A stretch of 64,000 bases of DNA from Trematomus loennbergii (GCA_012861695.1 JAAOOA010000184.1:286001-350000); one strand, 5' to 3'. Numbered from the stretch's first letter, positions 26,839 to 40,385 are shown. The notes: generated by a model from the letters alone, not told the origin. Program-made: numbers and translations.

Positions 26839-27354
26839 TAGGGCTGCACGATATATCGCGTCGTGACGATAAATCGCGATATGCGCAATATTCACATCGC
26901 AGGACGTGCGATTTTTTTTTTTTTTTTTTAATTACATTTTTTTTTTTTTAGGACGTGCGATATTAAGTAGGCAAATTAACTCAAACACGTCATGTTACAA
27001 TTCTTTTGCTGCTTGCTACAAAAGGAAAACTCGCGCAGCTCATGTCAGGGCTACCTGAGTGAGTGACAGCAAACCACAATCAAATCTCCAAAGCAAACGG
27101 ACCCCGTGATTAAAGGTAAAAAACACTGAATAAAGTAGTTTCATGTGTTTCTCCAGGGCAGTTCGGCGCTGCTAACCGAGCTAGCTCAGCTTGTTGCTCT
27201 GATAACTTAAGATCCAGACGTCCATGACTAAAATCCTTCATCCGGTTAAATATTGTTAAAAAAATACTAATTGTATAGCATTAAAGTTCAAGAAAGGATG
27301 GTTTGCGGAAAAGAAAATCGCAATGTCAGTTTTTTCCAATATCGTGCAGCCCTA
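26839..27354 (+). mobile_element. hAT-like MITE with perfect 8-bp duplication
   Basis: Termini TAGGGCTGCACGATATATCG and the reverse complement of CAATATCGTGCAGCCCTA. The target duplication GTCTGTAG is at 26831-26838 and 27355-27362. Two poly-T runs lie inside. Confidence 0.93.
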
Positions 27355-28769
27355 GTCTGTAGCGACAAAAACGTCCAACAAATGTTTGTCGCTCAAGAGG
27401 CTAAACTTGGACCATCGTTGTGACTCGTTCCAATAGCAGTCTGTACTGAGGTTAAAATTCACCTGTTTAATAAAGAAACAAACAAACAATAACAGGAGTA
27501 GAACCATACAGTCAACTAAAAGTATTTGAACCAAATCACCCTCTTTCTCTTTCCACAACAGGTGGACTAAATACATTAAACCACACCCAGGTGACAATTT
27601 CCGGTATTTTATTTATTTTTTAAACCAGATAAAAGCATTGAGATCAAATCAATTGGTATTGACTAATTGTGGTGTAAACCAATGATAATAATAGAAACAA
27701 TCATCAACGACCAAGCATATGGCTCACACTGTCTTCAAATGCTAGAATACTACAAGTATTGCTGTAACTAAAGAAATGTAATGTACACCATATATACACC
27801 AATCTAAAACAATGAAAGCACATTGACACAGGGACATTGTTCAAGACAGGGTCTCAAAAATAGGTCAGGAGTGGTTTTAGTTTGTTTAATCAATGATGAA
27901 AATAGTTGTTGGTCAGGAATAGATGAATACCTTTTCACACAGAAGTGAAGACGGGGTTGACGTTACATGGAACAATGAATTCAATGTTTTCATGATGATC
28001 TATGAAATACCTAGTTGGCATTCCATGTAGAAAGCAACGCACATCTTTTTCCTGCATGAAGTGAGATACCTGGCTGTATTAGTACATGACGTCACCATTC
28101 TCTCAATACCTCATGTGGTTTCTCCAACCAATGGAAAAAGCCTTGAATCAGAACTACAGCAGGCCTTTTCACATTGCTGATGCCGTGGCTGGTCATCCAG
28201 AAGTGACACCTGGCTTATAAATCTCTGAGGCAAGTGGCCCGCTGAAATCAAACCGCGACCCCATGATTTTTTGAAATCTACAATGTCAGGACATATCTTA
28301 TAAACTCACAAACTAACAAATGTGCAGCTCCTCTTCTGTCTCTTTATGCTGTGGAGAGTTATAACAGTGCAGCCTCTGGGCCGCTAGCAGGCTTTAAAAT
28401 GACACCCTGGTCCTTGGCTATTCTGTACTTCCTATTGCTGGAACCTTTCACTTTGTAAACGTTCACTGTCCATGTTCAAATCCTAATATGTTGGACTCTC
28501 CCAAAGTTACAGTCTTTTAGTGCATTATCCCCTGCACAAGAAGCATGCATCTTGTTAAGGAAGACTAATGTTTGTCTGTTTCTTTGTGTTTAGTAGAATA
28601 AAGCTCAACAGTTTCTAACACTGGATGACTTGAGGACACAGAGTGGAATTATTGTCTCAGAGAAAAGAAAAAAATAGCAAAAAACATGTGCAACTCAATA
28701 AGTGTGTGTGAGAGTGCACGTACGACACAACACGAGCCCAGCTGCCTCACACCCCCACTCCCATCTCTT

Positions 28770-29200
28770 CCAGCCCCCCCCTCTCCCTCTGCTGTAGCCT
28801 GTCACAAATTGAAAGTGGAGACCTTCTAGGAACTATCCCTGATAATCACACATCAATTAATTAGAAAATGTTTCTTGACATTCTCTGCGCACAGACGGGG
28901 AGAGGAAAAAAGACTGAGGCAAAGCCACAAAATTAATTGTACGGTATGTGACTCCGATAATTAATTCAATCATTAATTCATGTCTGCTTTAACAACTCCT
29001 TCTGGCTCCCACGAAGAAGGACATTTCAATCAAGCCGGTATCCGCAGCATGGGCCGAGGAAGAGAACATGGAAAAGTTATAGAGTGATAGGCGTGCTCGA
29101 CACTCGGGGTCATTTAGAGGTTCATCAATTAAACAGACAGGAGCCAAGACAGCAGAGAGTGAAGCAACAAACAGATTGAGACGGCTGTAGAACACAGACT
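28770..29200. promoter_or_regulatory. Possible conserved non-coding block
   Basis: Single-copy AT-rich block with CCCTGATAATC near 28838, repeated ATTAATT homeodomain cores (28855, 28932, 28960) and no repeat homology. It looks like a developmental enhancer by composition only. Confidence 0.28.
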
Positions 29201-30026
29201 CTACTTTGGAGGGTCCATATCAAGAAAGTACACAAACACTGTTCTCTAAAACATTGCAAATATGAGCATTGTATACAAGAAATACAAATCAATCAAGCTT
29301 AAATACCCAGACTTTTCTTTGTCTCCCTTATAGTGCATTTAAGTCTTTATATTGAGTTGGACAAGCTGAAAGGTTCATTTAGAATCAGGGCTCCTGGGTA
29401 CAGGGAACATGTGGGTACAGCAGGCTGTTAGTGGCACATGTGGAAAAATACTGAAGCTTTTTTTTACTGCTGCTGTAGACACACAACCTCCTTCAGACTT
29501 GGGAACACAAGATTGTTGTCTATTAAAGGAAGGAAACTGGTGAGTGGTAGATACTGTAGAGGACACAGAGAGAGAGACAGCACATGATAAGAGAGAAATG
29601 GAGATAGGCCAATGAGTAGAAAGTTTGAGACGAGAGAGTGTTTATGAGCTATAACTTCTTCTTGATCTTCTGTCCTAACTGAGGACACAAACATTAGACA
29701 ATCCTGATATAGTGTTGGTCTTTAGCGCCACAATGGATCATTTGAAGCCGGGCATTCATTTGACCAGTTAGAATCAAAGAAATACATGACACCAAGTGTC
29801 CGGTGCTGACTAATGGCGCGGCTAAAGACATGTTTAATAACAAAAACAAATGATAGCAAAAGTGGGTTTACATTTTGTATTAACTCAACTGTTAGAGGTT
29901 TCTGTAAAATGCAGTGTCCCCTAATAACTCTTTGACTGACATGCCAAGGGACTCCACCGGCCGGTGAAAGCAAGGGCTATAATAAGTTGACCTTTTTTAA
30001 CATATATTTGTTTCAGGCATTTTATT

Positions 30027-30131
30027 GAGAGGGTTTTGTTTTCTGACACTTTGTGAGTCTCCTGACACACCAGAGACCCATATGTATCTATACAAGACAT
30101 ACAAAAGTCAATTTTGCATGATAGGAGACCT
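30027..30131 (-). mobile_element. TTAA MITE fragment sharing flank with the 21.3-kb copy
   Basis: Ends GCATGATAGGAGACCT then TTAA. It matches 21191-21296 closely, and the match continues past the TTAA for about 30 bases (to about 30165). Confidence 0.8.
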
Positions 30132-31966
30132 TTAAACACCATTTATAATAGCACTGTCAGTTTGTAAACAGCATTCACACTAATAAGTATGTTGAATACT
30201 ATTCTGTGTGTGGCTTCGCCAGTCACACAGATAAGGCCTGTAGGTTCACACAGGTGTGTTAGTGGCACACACACTGCCTAAAGATCAAATGTGCTAGTTT
30301 GGACTTGGATTTGATGGGACTTGTGATTGGCCGACAGTCCTCAGAGCGCAGCTCACTCTAAAGTGTAGCTTGACTTCACTCTGGATTCAGATACAACAGA
30401 TGCATTAAAGGCGAAGGACTAATTTGAGAACTGGGAATAAGACTACATACTATTCTGTTCCTTTAGATTAGGGCCTTCCCTATCAAGCATCAGGCGTAGA
30501 GGAGGGAGTGACACATCACAGGCAGCCTGGAGAGAGTATGTGTGTTCAGGAGAGGTGATGGAGGCAGGTGCTGCTGCTCCACACAGAGAGCATGGGCTGC
30601 AGTACTGAGACTGATTACCAAATATTACGAATGTATTCATGACACAAAATCATGAATACTGTGGTCATGAATGTTTCACAACAGGGCAACTTATAGTTTA
30701 ATATACACATAACACACAGTTGTGATTATATTTGTAAAGTGTTTTGTTCCATCAGCCAAATGAAACCCTTATAGTTCAGCTCCTCAACGTGATTCAAAGG
30801 AGAAACCGATTTGCTGTAAACATATTAATGTGATGAACACACACCGTAGAAGAAGACCTTCTGTGCTGCGTCATGTTTAGGGCAGCAAGAGTAGTATCTA
30901 TATTACCTCTAATTCTGTACTTCATTCGAAAATATGAACATAAAGTACTATTTTGCAAGTTATAAAGTATATTATACAATATTGAACATAATAATAATAA
31001 TGAATTTAATTAATTTGCTCTAATATTCCACTTTGACACGCTGAGCTGATTTCTTCCTACCGGTTAAAGAAGAAACTGCTCGTGGTAAGGAATTGTTAGT
31101 GCTACTATTATCTGGAATAATGATCATATGATTATTCAAATATTATTCTATAATTGACAATTTGATTAATAAATCAGTCGATCAACAGTAACCACCTAAA
31201 TTAAATTACAATAATTGATGAAGTTGAAGTTCCTGTCTCGTCCTTTGCATACAGCCAGCTCTACACTGAACCTATATGATAGCCACTAGTTTCCTTTACT
31301 GGAGTATTGAGATGGATGTGACTTTAACAAAGGTAGTCATTCTTTATCTTTGATAGAAACAGAACCATTGGGTCTAACATGCATTCCTGCTGACCCACAT
31401 ACAAGAATGTTTCTTCTTCGTGTGTTTATGGGTCCAATACAAACGTCCACTGAGTTCATTTCAAACTGCTGCTGTACTCTGAGGTGTCTCACTGACAAGA
31501 CAAGCCCTCTGGACACATGACAACCAATCATCCCAAAGCATTGTGATTGACAGGTGTAATTGACAAAGTGCTTGCAGGGACTCCGTCCTCCTGAGAGACA
31601 CGGAAGTCTGCTGGCCTGGAGATATGGAGGAAGGTTACAGAGAAGAGTGTGAGCATCTGACAGAGTTGTGTGACACATGGGTGGATGTGGAGCAGCCCTG
31701 CCATGTAACAGTGTCCTGCAAACATATGAGGGATAAGATGTGGCCCAATATTAAGAATGTGTTATTAGGTACTGGACAATCAATAAAGTGGCAATTGCAA
31801 CTTTGCACTGAATACATTTTTACCATCATTCCAAAGCTGTGTGAACCAAAGAGACCCAACTTAGAACACAGCAGAGTGCTGGTTGGAGAGCAGGACATCT
31901 CAACATGTTCTGCAGTCAATACCAAACTCAAAGCATACCTGCCAATCATTTCTTATTATATCTCCC

Positions 31967-32147
31967 CAGTGGCGGACTGGTACTGAAGTGGGCCGGTCGG
32001 GCTAGTTAATACTAGCGGTATTAACTTGCGGTACCGAGGTGGGCCGGTCGGATAAGTCCCCCCCCCCCCCCCCTCAACAATTTATTAGCGGTACCGAAGT
32101 GGACGGTCGAGAGTCCCGGGCTGATTTGTAGTCCCAGTCCGCCCCTG
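31967..32147 (+). mobile_element. Short hAT-like MITE, 181 bp
   Basis: Termini CAGTGGCGGACTGG and the reverse complement of CCAGTCCGCCCCTG. Perfect 8-bp duplication TATCTCCC at 31959-31966 and 32148-32155. A C tract lies inside. Confidence 0.92.
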
Positions 32148-32562
32148 TATCTCCCCCATCCTTCTACCTAACCTTACCAACTTTGCATTCACTCACCTCT
32201 AATTTCACTATCTGAATTGCCCCTTGTAAAATCCCCCCCCCCCTCATGTTGGTGCTTAAACCTTCACCCCTCTTACCCTTCATTAGGTATCTCAGCATGC
32301 TAAACTCAAAATGGTCCATCTTAATTCCAACCACTTCCTCCCTCTCTTACCTCAGTAGTTCCTTTATTCTTCCTCTCCTTGACAAGCACTCTCTCACCCT
32401 TCATCCTTCCATCCCATGTTCACCCCTTTTTAATGTTCACTCTGTGACTCTGGTCTCAACGTGAGAATACACCTTCTTTGCTCCTGATCAACCACACACA
32501 AATGCAGCAAACAGCTATTGAGGCTTTAACACTGTGTGAGTGATGAACACACTTTATGGCAG

Positions 32563-32830
32563 GGATGGGCAACTTGGATGGTGGTGGGGCCACATAATGT
32601 ATGTACTGGCCACCAGGGGGCCATAGATTCACTTGGAACACACAAATTCCATGTATTGTATGTAATTATTAACAAATATACTAAGTCTGACATCTTCATT
32701 GACTTTTTGCAATCTTTCAGGGAACATCCTCTAATAAGCTCACTAAACAAATATCACTTCACAGATATGATATTTAATTTGTATAAGTGGCATGTTTGTA
32801 TTGAACAGGTTATTTAACAGTGGAATACAA
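32563..32830 (+). mobile_element. hAT-like fragment (CAGGGATGGGCAACT)
   Basis: Begins CAGGGATGGGCAACTTGGAT followed by GGGGCCACATAATG, typical of fish hAT elements. No matching right end was seen; the end is approximate. Confidence 0.5.
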
Positions 32831-33605
32831 CTATTTTAAACTATTGGAAAGCACGGGAAATGTGTGTGCATTGAGATTAACCATTAAGATGACATACACA
32901 TGAAGTCATGAACACTAACCCAGACATTAGTTGTCTAACTTGAACCTAAGACACTTGTAGCTGTCTCTGCTGACGCACAATAAGGGGAATGTCAACACAG
33001 ACACCTGTCAACCCGCACTCTGCTGTTCCTCAGCGCCGCTCCCCTCCCTCCCGCTGAAATTATGAATGAAAAGCGTATAGTAATCATAGATAACACGGCA
33101 GGGTCCGTGACAGTTTGTTTTCATCTGATTTCAAATAAACAAAGTCTTGGTTTTTAGAATATTAAACTTGTTTGGCCAAATTCAGATGATAAATACAACT
33201 TTGAAGCTTGTAACGGCATAATTACAAGCGGTAACTTAACGTCACAGCAGGCAAACAACAGCCGGTGTTTCTTGTGAGTGTTTCCCCGGGAAACAAACAC
33301 ATACACACAAACGCGTCACAGATTATTTTGCGGTATTTGGCTCCCGAACAAAATCATTTACGCAGCTCGCGACGTAACTAGGAGTCTAGTGGACGGTATC
33401 AGTACTACAAGTAAAACAATATGGCCGCCATTTGTCAGTCCCTGCTTTATGGAGATGAAAGTGGATTCTAAAATAAAAGGTATCTTTAAAATGCATCCTA
33501 CTCCATTTATTAATATACTGTAGTACCTACTTTGTTTTGGAATAGAAACAGGATAGTGTAAGAGTGCATGTTTGAGTGAAGATAATTCCATTGCAAGCTT
33601 TAACT

Positions 33606-33615
33606 CAAACACACA

Positions 33616-33655
<40 letters not shown>

Positions 33656-33660
33656 CCACA
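33606..33660 (+). repeat. (CA)n microsatellite before duplicated segment A
   Basis: About 27 units with one interruption; first part of a repeated CA-plus-88-bp module. Confidence 0.93.
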
Positions 33661-33661
33661 C

Positions 33662-33746
33662 TTTAATAATCATACGTTGATGAAAGCGCTTTACATACTC
33701 TTAAGATATATTTGGTCAATCGCCTAGATATAAAACATGTTCACGG

Positions 33747-33835
<89 letters not shown>

Positions 33836-33950
33836 ACACACACACACACACACACACAATTTAAATAATCATACGTTGATGAAAGCAGCTTTACATACTC
33901 TTTAAGATATATTTTCAATCGCCTTAGATATAAAACATGTTCACGGGTTC
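33662..33950 (+). repeat. Tandem duplication of about 88 bp with CA array between copies
   Basis: Copy A (33662-33748) and copy B (33860-33950) share AATAATCATACGTTGATGAA through AGATATAAAACATGTTCACG. They differ almost only by one- or two-base indels. A CA array (33748-33859) separates them. Confidence 0.92.
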
Positions 33951-33954
33951 ATGC

Positions 33955-34110
33955 GCAGTGTGGAAGCAGAGGATGTGTGGACTGCAGCCGGCAAATGACG
34001 AGGGATTACTGTGACAGCCATTTGCATATCACACATTTTAAGCAGCGAGGGGGAAATGTTGAACCCTCCAGCCTGCAAGGTCATAATTCATAATTTATAT
34101 TGCATATCAT
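33955..34110. promoter_or_regulatory. Possible regulatory block with octamer motif
   Basis: Single-copy block between CA arrays, with CATTTGCATATC near 34019 (octamer-like) and AATTCATAATTTATATTGCA. Weak. Confidence 0.22.
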
Positions 34111-34172
34111 GCAGTATGGACACACTGTAGATTAAAATGTGGCTTTAGCATATCATCCGTGATAGGGACGAC

Positions 34173-34370
<198 letters not shown>

Positions 34371-35849
34371 GTTTTTTTTAAGGTGAATTACATATTGGAG
34401 TAAAAATTGAAAATTGCTGAAGCCTATCATTGCTTTAATTTAAAGGTCTTTTTTATTTTCATATCAATGGAAGCCACAATGTTGTTCCACTGTTTAATGC
34501 TATATCAGTTTGTCTGAATAGTAATGACTGTGACAAGAATTATTTGAATTAATGATTTGAATAAATTAAGAGATTATTATCATAAGGTTAGATGGAACTG
34601 TTCATGGAATGGGAAATTAGAAATATCAAATCTGGAAATAATTGTATTCCAAAGAATATTATTTTTACCTTTTACTTTTTAGTAACTAGTAATTATTTGT
34701 TCAATCTTTTAGACTTACAAGTCTGCATGGAAAGTAGAAGTTTAAGATACATACTGTATGACCCACTTTGACAGAAACAGCTATAAGAGAAAGAGGGTAT
34801 GGACTAAATAAAATCGAGGTATCATGACATGAAGAATAAGGGAGGGAAGATGAGGGTAAAGGGAAAGATTGCAAATGTGGCTAAAAGAGGTGCAGGGTCC
34901 GGCTGGAAGCTGAACACACTGTGAGCCAGCGTGGAACACAGGAGGGAACACTGTGACCGCTGCATCGTAACATCTTACACTATCGAAAATAACAAAGTAA
35001 ATATCTCTTTTGTTATTGAGTGACCTTATAGCAATTTATTTCCACCAGCACTAAAGTCATGGGTTGATTTGTTCATCAACAGAAAATAAATTAAAGGGCA
35101 ACTATTTGATGATGGATTTATCGTGTCTGATTGAGGGTGAGCATTTCATTTGAATAATCAAATTGAACTCTAAGAAAAATGATATTGAGCATTTAGACTA
35201 TTTTCTAACATTTGGTTTAAGGGAAAAAAGAAAATAATATGCAGATTCATCTGGTTGAAAATATGAATTGCTGCAATCATTTCTACAATAATCACCTCTC
35301 ATAACTTAAAAGATATTATATATGGATGCACATAACTCCATTTTTTATTTTTGATACGGAACACAAAGTGTCAGTGAGGCAAGCATGCAGTGTAGATTTG
35401 CTGTAATCGGCAGGGATGCTGGACTTCTGGAAGGATTGTCTTAAAGCAGCCGGACCCCTGAGACCACAGCTGCTCTCACAGGAGTCTGAAGGCAACGCAC
35501 AGAGGAACCAGTGGAATGCCAACTCTCGCACAGCAGATACAACTGTTTATTTCCATAGCAGCTGATACATACAGTACACACTTCTCCCCTCGTATGTTCC
35601 TGGGAAATGTCTGATACATGGGGAAAATTTTGTATGAACAAGAGCACATTAGCCAGGGACTCCAGTGACACAGCACCAAGAAGAAGAAAAAACAATAAGA
35701 ACGGAAAAAAGGGAGAGATGCATGCAGGGGGAGGGGGGAGGCTGTTAGTGGGGTTGTTAGTGGTGATGGAGAGAGCAGAGGAAGAGAGGTGAATGGATGG
35801 AGGGAGGGGGAGAGAAGGAGGAAGGGGAGGTGGAGGGGGGGGGGGGGGC

Positions 35850-36160
35850 ATTGACGATAAGAGAAAAATTCAGACCGGTCAAAGTTTCCTTTTTGCCAAT
35901 CGTGCTCCTGATAAAGACAGCGCCTGCTCCGGAGCTGATAGAGGGGCTATCTCCCTCCCTTACTCTCTCTCCCCCCTCCTCCCTCCCCCTTCCCCACTCA
36001 CCCAGCAGTTAGTTTGTGAGGAGGAGAGAAAGGAGAAGAAAAAACAAGAGCAGAGGGCCCTATCAGTGCGGCATGATGGTGCTACCATCAACCAGCCACT
36101 GCGCAGCAATTAATATCGCTCCAATTACTGTTAAAGGGACAAGGCTGGACAGCACGATAA
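35850..36160. promoter_or_regulatory. GATA-motif cluster, candidate enhancer
   Basis: Contains CGATAAG (35855-35861), TGATAAAG (about 35909-35916), TGATAGA (35937-35943), CTATCT (35947-35952), CTATCAG (about 36060-36066) and CGATAATG near 36154, within about 300 bases of otherwise single-copy sequence. A CCAAT box lies at about 35896. Role inferred from motif density and the FOG1 locus. Confidence 0.38.
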
Positions 36161-36959
36161 TGAACACATCCTCTCTCCCCACCACAGGAATTAAAACACA
36201 CACACACTCAGCACTGCTCACACACAGCACAGACATGCATACAACGTGCACAGCTTGAAAAGGAAATAATGCAAGATAGTGCGGTAATCTTCCTGCATTG
36301 TTTAACTCATTGAAGTCAACAGACAGAGAGAAATAAATAACCAAACAAACATCGATAAGAGAAGAAATAAATAATAAAATTATGGCAATTTACTTGTTAT
36401 CTCCTCGTTTTCTTACGACTTGAATATATTTCCCCCCCAACCTGTCACATCCACATCCCCTACAGGGGGACAGTAGGACAGACGGCGGACCCCTGAAGAA
36501 GCAGCAGAGGAGCCCCCCGAAACGAGCACAGACTGACAGCATGTCAGCACTTATAATGAAAGTACGCTGACTGGAGTATCCCCGTATCTCTAGGAATAAA
36601 ACTATTCTGAATGCAACGCAAACATTCAGAGGCTCCCTTCCCAACGACATGGGGAGTAAGGGGGGAGGTGGGGGTGTAGCATGTCCAACTTTCATGCCAG
36701 GGACTCAAGTTTGCAGCCTGTTAAGTTTTAAGAATGTATTTATTTTTTCTGATTTAATATTTGTAGATGCTCTATGTCCATTTGTTAAAAAATAACTAAA
36801 TTAAAATGTCTTTCTTTAAATGGCACAACACATAGCGTGGGGTTTTGCAGGATATCAATGTCTTTGCAATAATTACGACTAATCCAACTGGTAATAATTA
36901 ACAAGGAAGCTGCACAGGTCCAGCAGCCGGTGTGTCTAATGGCGCTTTTCCACTGCAGC

Positions 36960-37339
<380 letters not shown>

Positions 37340-37432
37340 ATGAAGGGAGCCGGAACATGGTGAAAAGCTCAGGTGATAGGCTGCTGCTGGATACACACTA
37401 CACCTGCTCGACTGATTGATGTTTTAAGTTAA

Positions 37433-37761
37433 AGGTAGGGTAGGTAATTCACTTCAGAAACACTTGTTATATTCCATGGAATGCTCTTAACATCTTAATC
37501 TGTGGAAGCCGTAGTACTGTAAAAAGCACGACCAATCATCTGAGCCGGCCCGGCTAAAATAACTGGATGGCCTACCTGCCTGTCAGCCTTCCATCTGTGC
37601 ACACACTTATCTCGTGCCCTCATTGGTCATGTGCGCGTTCGTGTGTGTTGGAGGAGGGCTCTGTAAGGAAGTCTGAAGGAAGGGGCAGATTTTTTTCGGC
37701 TGCCTTACTTTCAGATTCTAGCGCACTCAAGCTGGTTTCTCCATTCTTACCTACCCTACCT
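37433..37761 (-). mobile_element. TTAA MITE, AGGTAGGGTAGGTA family, copy 2 (inverted)
   Basis: Termini AGGTAGGGTAGGTAATTC and the reverse complement of TTACCTACCCTACCT, flanked by TTAA (37429-37432, 37762-37765). Carries CTTATCT at 37606-37612 and an inverted CCAAT. Confidence 0.87.
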
Positions 37762-38072
37762 TTAACTAAAAGCTAAGCTAAAATACTTTTAATTACTTTT
37801 CAAAACAACTGTTGTAAATAATAGCAATTTCAGTATGAATGATCACCACACCATTAAGTATTGTAAAAAGGAATGCTTCTGTTTGGTCACTATGGAATGT
37901 GAACAGCTGATGCTTCTGTCAGCAGTTCTTCCTGAACTGGCCCCTACACTAAAAGGAATCTCAATCCTTTAGTGAAGCAGATCAAGGAATGGCTTCACAC
38001 CCAAAATTATGGTTCACTTCTTTTTGCGTCAGAACATCTGTTTTGGTTAGATCTAAACACGGAATGACTGAC

Positions 38073-38207
38073 CTGGCCCCCTCCACTGCAACACCTCCTC
38101 TTCTTCCCTCTCCTTCCTCCTTATCCTCCCCGCCGCTGTGTGTTGGACCCGGCTCCTCTCCGCCCTTGTCTTCATCACCGGGGCCTCGTCCAGAGTCCTG
38201 CGTCCTG
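38073..38207 (-). CDS. zfpm1: zfpm1 (FOG1) coding exon 3, frame partly ambiguous
   Basis: The donor is clear: GGGCCAG|gtcagt on the minus strand. The last codons read GTG TTG CAG TGG AGG GGG CCA G, giving LQWRGP. Joined to exon 4 this makes WRGPDELE, matching WSGPDELE of ZFPM1. An exon starting at 38207 (135 bp) or at 38204 (132 bp) keeps phase 1 in and phase 1 out, as exons 2 and 4 require. These two starts form a NAGNAG tandem acceptor, aag|cag|GAC. A third acceptor, tgtatctag|AAAG with start 38211, gives a strongly acidic peptide (GPGDEDKGGEEPG) more typical of this part of FOG proteins. That start makes the exon 139 bp and leaves phase 2, which does not fit exon 4. So either the inner acceptors are used, or a 1-base insertion lies in the exon. 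Both frames are open throughout. Confidence 0.68.
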
Positions 38208-38268
38208 CTTTCTAGATACACAAACAGTCATATTAACAGACAGAAACATATAATCGCCCCAAGGCAGC

Positions 38269-38270
<2 letters not shown>

Positions 38271-38339
<69 letters not shown>
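38271..38339 (+). repeat. (TG)n next to the exon 3 acceptor
   Basis: About 34 TG units with one TA interruption. On the zfpm1 transcript this is (CA)n ending about 64 bases upstream of exon 3. Confidence 0.96.
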
Positions 38340-38340
<1 letters not shown>

Positions 38341-38781
38341 TGGCGTGGATGCGTGTTTGTGTGGGTGGGTGCTGGGCTTCCTGTATGTTGATCAAACGGT
38401 AAAATGACTTCTAGGGCTTTGTAACACGACACCTCCCCCCCAGAATGATGCTTAGCTTCTCAGGTAATTCAGAGTATTCTCACACTCTTTAATTTGCCTT
38501 GTGTCTCTTTCTATCTTCCATTCACACTTCATCAATGCCCACCATCTGTCCCTCTCTTTCTTTACACTGTAGGTTGGCATTTTTCTTTCCTTCATCTTCC
38601 TCTTCTCCTCTATCGTTCCATCTCCTCCCTGTGCCCCCCCCCCCGGCCTGTCACCTTCAGCAGAGACAGAGGCTGCCTGTGTTCCTCTAATCACCATTGA
38701 TATCCCTGCCATTGATCCAGCTGATTACAGAGCCTCCTGCCTGCTGATCAAAGAGATCCAAGTGTGCTTCTGCACGTGGCT

Positions 38782-38785
<4 letters not shown>

Positions 38786-38842
<57 letters not shown>
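38786..38842 (+). repeat. (TG)n microsatellite
   Basis: About 28 uninterrupted units in intron 2. Confidence 0.96.
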
Positions 38843-38844
<2 letters not shown>

Positions 38845-38991
38845 CCCTGAACTTTGCCTGTGCAGCTGTTATCAGCCGCTCCATCACACTGCGGGTCCCT
38901 CCCTATTATTAGCAGGACTCATGATTATTCAGATGAGATGAATAGTTACATCACAGACTATCTGAGAACATCTCTCTCCTTGCTGCTCTTG

Positions 38992-39024
38992 CATCATCAT
39001 CATCATCATCATCATCAACATCAT
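38992..39024 (+). repeat. (CAT)n trinucleotide repeat
   Basis: About ten CAT units with one CAA. Confidence 0.9.
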
Positions 39025-39497
39025 CATACACACATTTCACTATGAATATCCCAAAAAAAAATACGAGGGAACTATTAAATAAACTAGAAGTTTGATTTAA
39101 CTGCAGTTTAAATCAATGAATTCGATTAGGTCGCGAACAGATATTAGCTCATCACAAAAACATCAGCATGGGTGTTCTATGACTCAGAACACAAAAGATA
39201 TCTTGGAGGAAGGTGAACAAAGTCTGTATGGGAACAACAGGACGTTGTTCACCAGAAGTTCTGAAGTTAATTTCTTTAACTTTAAAAAAAATGTTTTAGA
39301 TGACCTCATCATTTCCAAGACGAGAGAAAAGACTCTTAGAGTTTAAAAGAATTATTTTAGGAATAAAGCAGCTTTTGAAAGTTCTAAAAAAATAAAATGT
39401 TCTAGGCACGTAGACAGTAGTCATGTTACAAACTCTTATAGCATAATATAAAACATGTGACGCTATGTGTGTTGGTTTTATCATTTACACCCCCATC

Positions 39498-40385
39498 TAG
39501 GGATGGATATCGTTAGGATTTTATCGATACCGATACTGCTTATCAATACCAGTATTTTCCGATACTTTTCAATAATTTGGTGCTCAGAATGATAGACATG
39601 ATTACAAGATGTGATTTATTTGTATTTATTATTTAATGTAACTTTTCAATGTCATACCAAGCAGGTATGAGTGTGTTTGACAGTGTGTCTCTGGAAGGGG
39701 GGCGGTAATTAGGGTCAGACCATTATTCAGTTAAAACGAGACGCTGCGTGCGCACCTCCTAAACCGGAAGCTCTGGTCGGCTAACCATTATAATCCGTTT
39801 ATTGCGTTTATCAGGGCCGTCCTGGCCAACTTGAGGCCCCACGCAAAGTTATATGATGAGGCCCTCTGTTTTGCGAGCGTCGTCGACGTCGACGGGGGGG
39901 GGGTGCTAGTGGAAACCGTGCCGCGCCACACTAATTGCGCCGCATAAGCGCATTGGTGCACCGCATTTGCGGCTCAGTTGAGGCTCCCTCCTCAAGATGA
40001 GGCACCCCGTCTGTTAGCTGAGTGTCTTCCAGTTAAGTGGGTATGCATCATTAATAGGTTGTTAAATGTTAAGAAGCCTTGAGACGCTGTTTCTAGCAAG
40101 ATGTTGCGTCTGCCCCTATGGTCTGCCCCCGGGAGTCTCACAATAATAAGAGCGCTGTTAGGAGAGATGACGAGTGGCATTCACAGTGGCCAATCAGAGT
40201 GGTACTCAAACCGGATACGTCACACGGGATGAGGGTTCCCAACCAACAAGAATTGTTTAAACTAAGGAAGTAGCGTAATTCATATACCGATAGCAGCACC
40301 GTTTGTCCAGCGGCTTAACGGTATACCAATACCGTCCAATCAGGTACCGGTACTGACTAGTACCGGTTCTTGATACCCATCCTTA
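39498..40385 (+). mobile_element. hAT-like element, 888 bp, perfect 8-bp duplication
   Basis: Left end TAGGGATGGATATCGTTAGG; right end GATACCCATCCTTA. Duplication CCCCCATC at 39490-39497 and 40386-40393. Terminal regions are rich in GATACCG/ACCGGTAC motifs in both orientations. A GC-rich interior segment (about 39815-40015, GGGCCGTCCTGGCC onward) may be a further insertion. No open transposase frame. Confidence 0.88.

Noticed and set aside
31624..31986. A 120-residue plus-strand frame (MEEGYREECEHLTELCDTWV...)
   Set aside because: It runs into the target duplication and body of the 31967 MITE, has no splice support and no family I recognise; probably chance.
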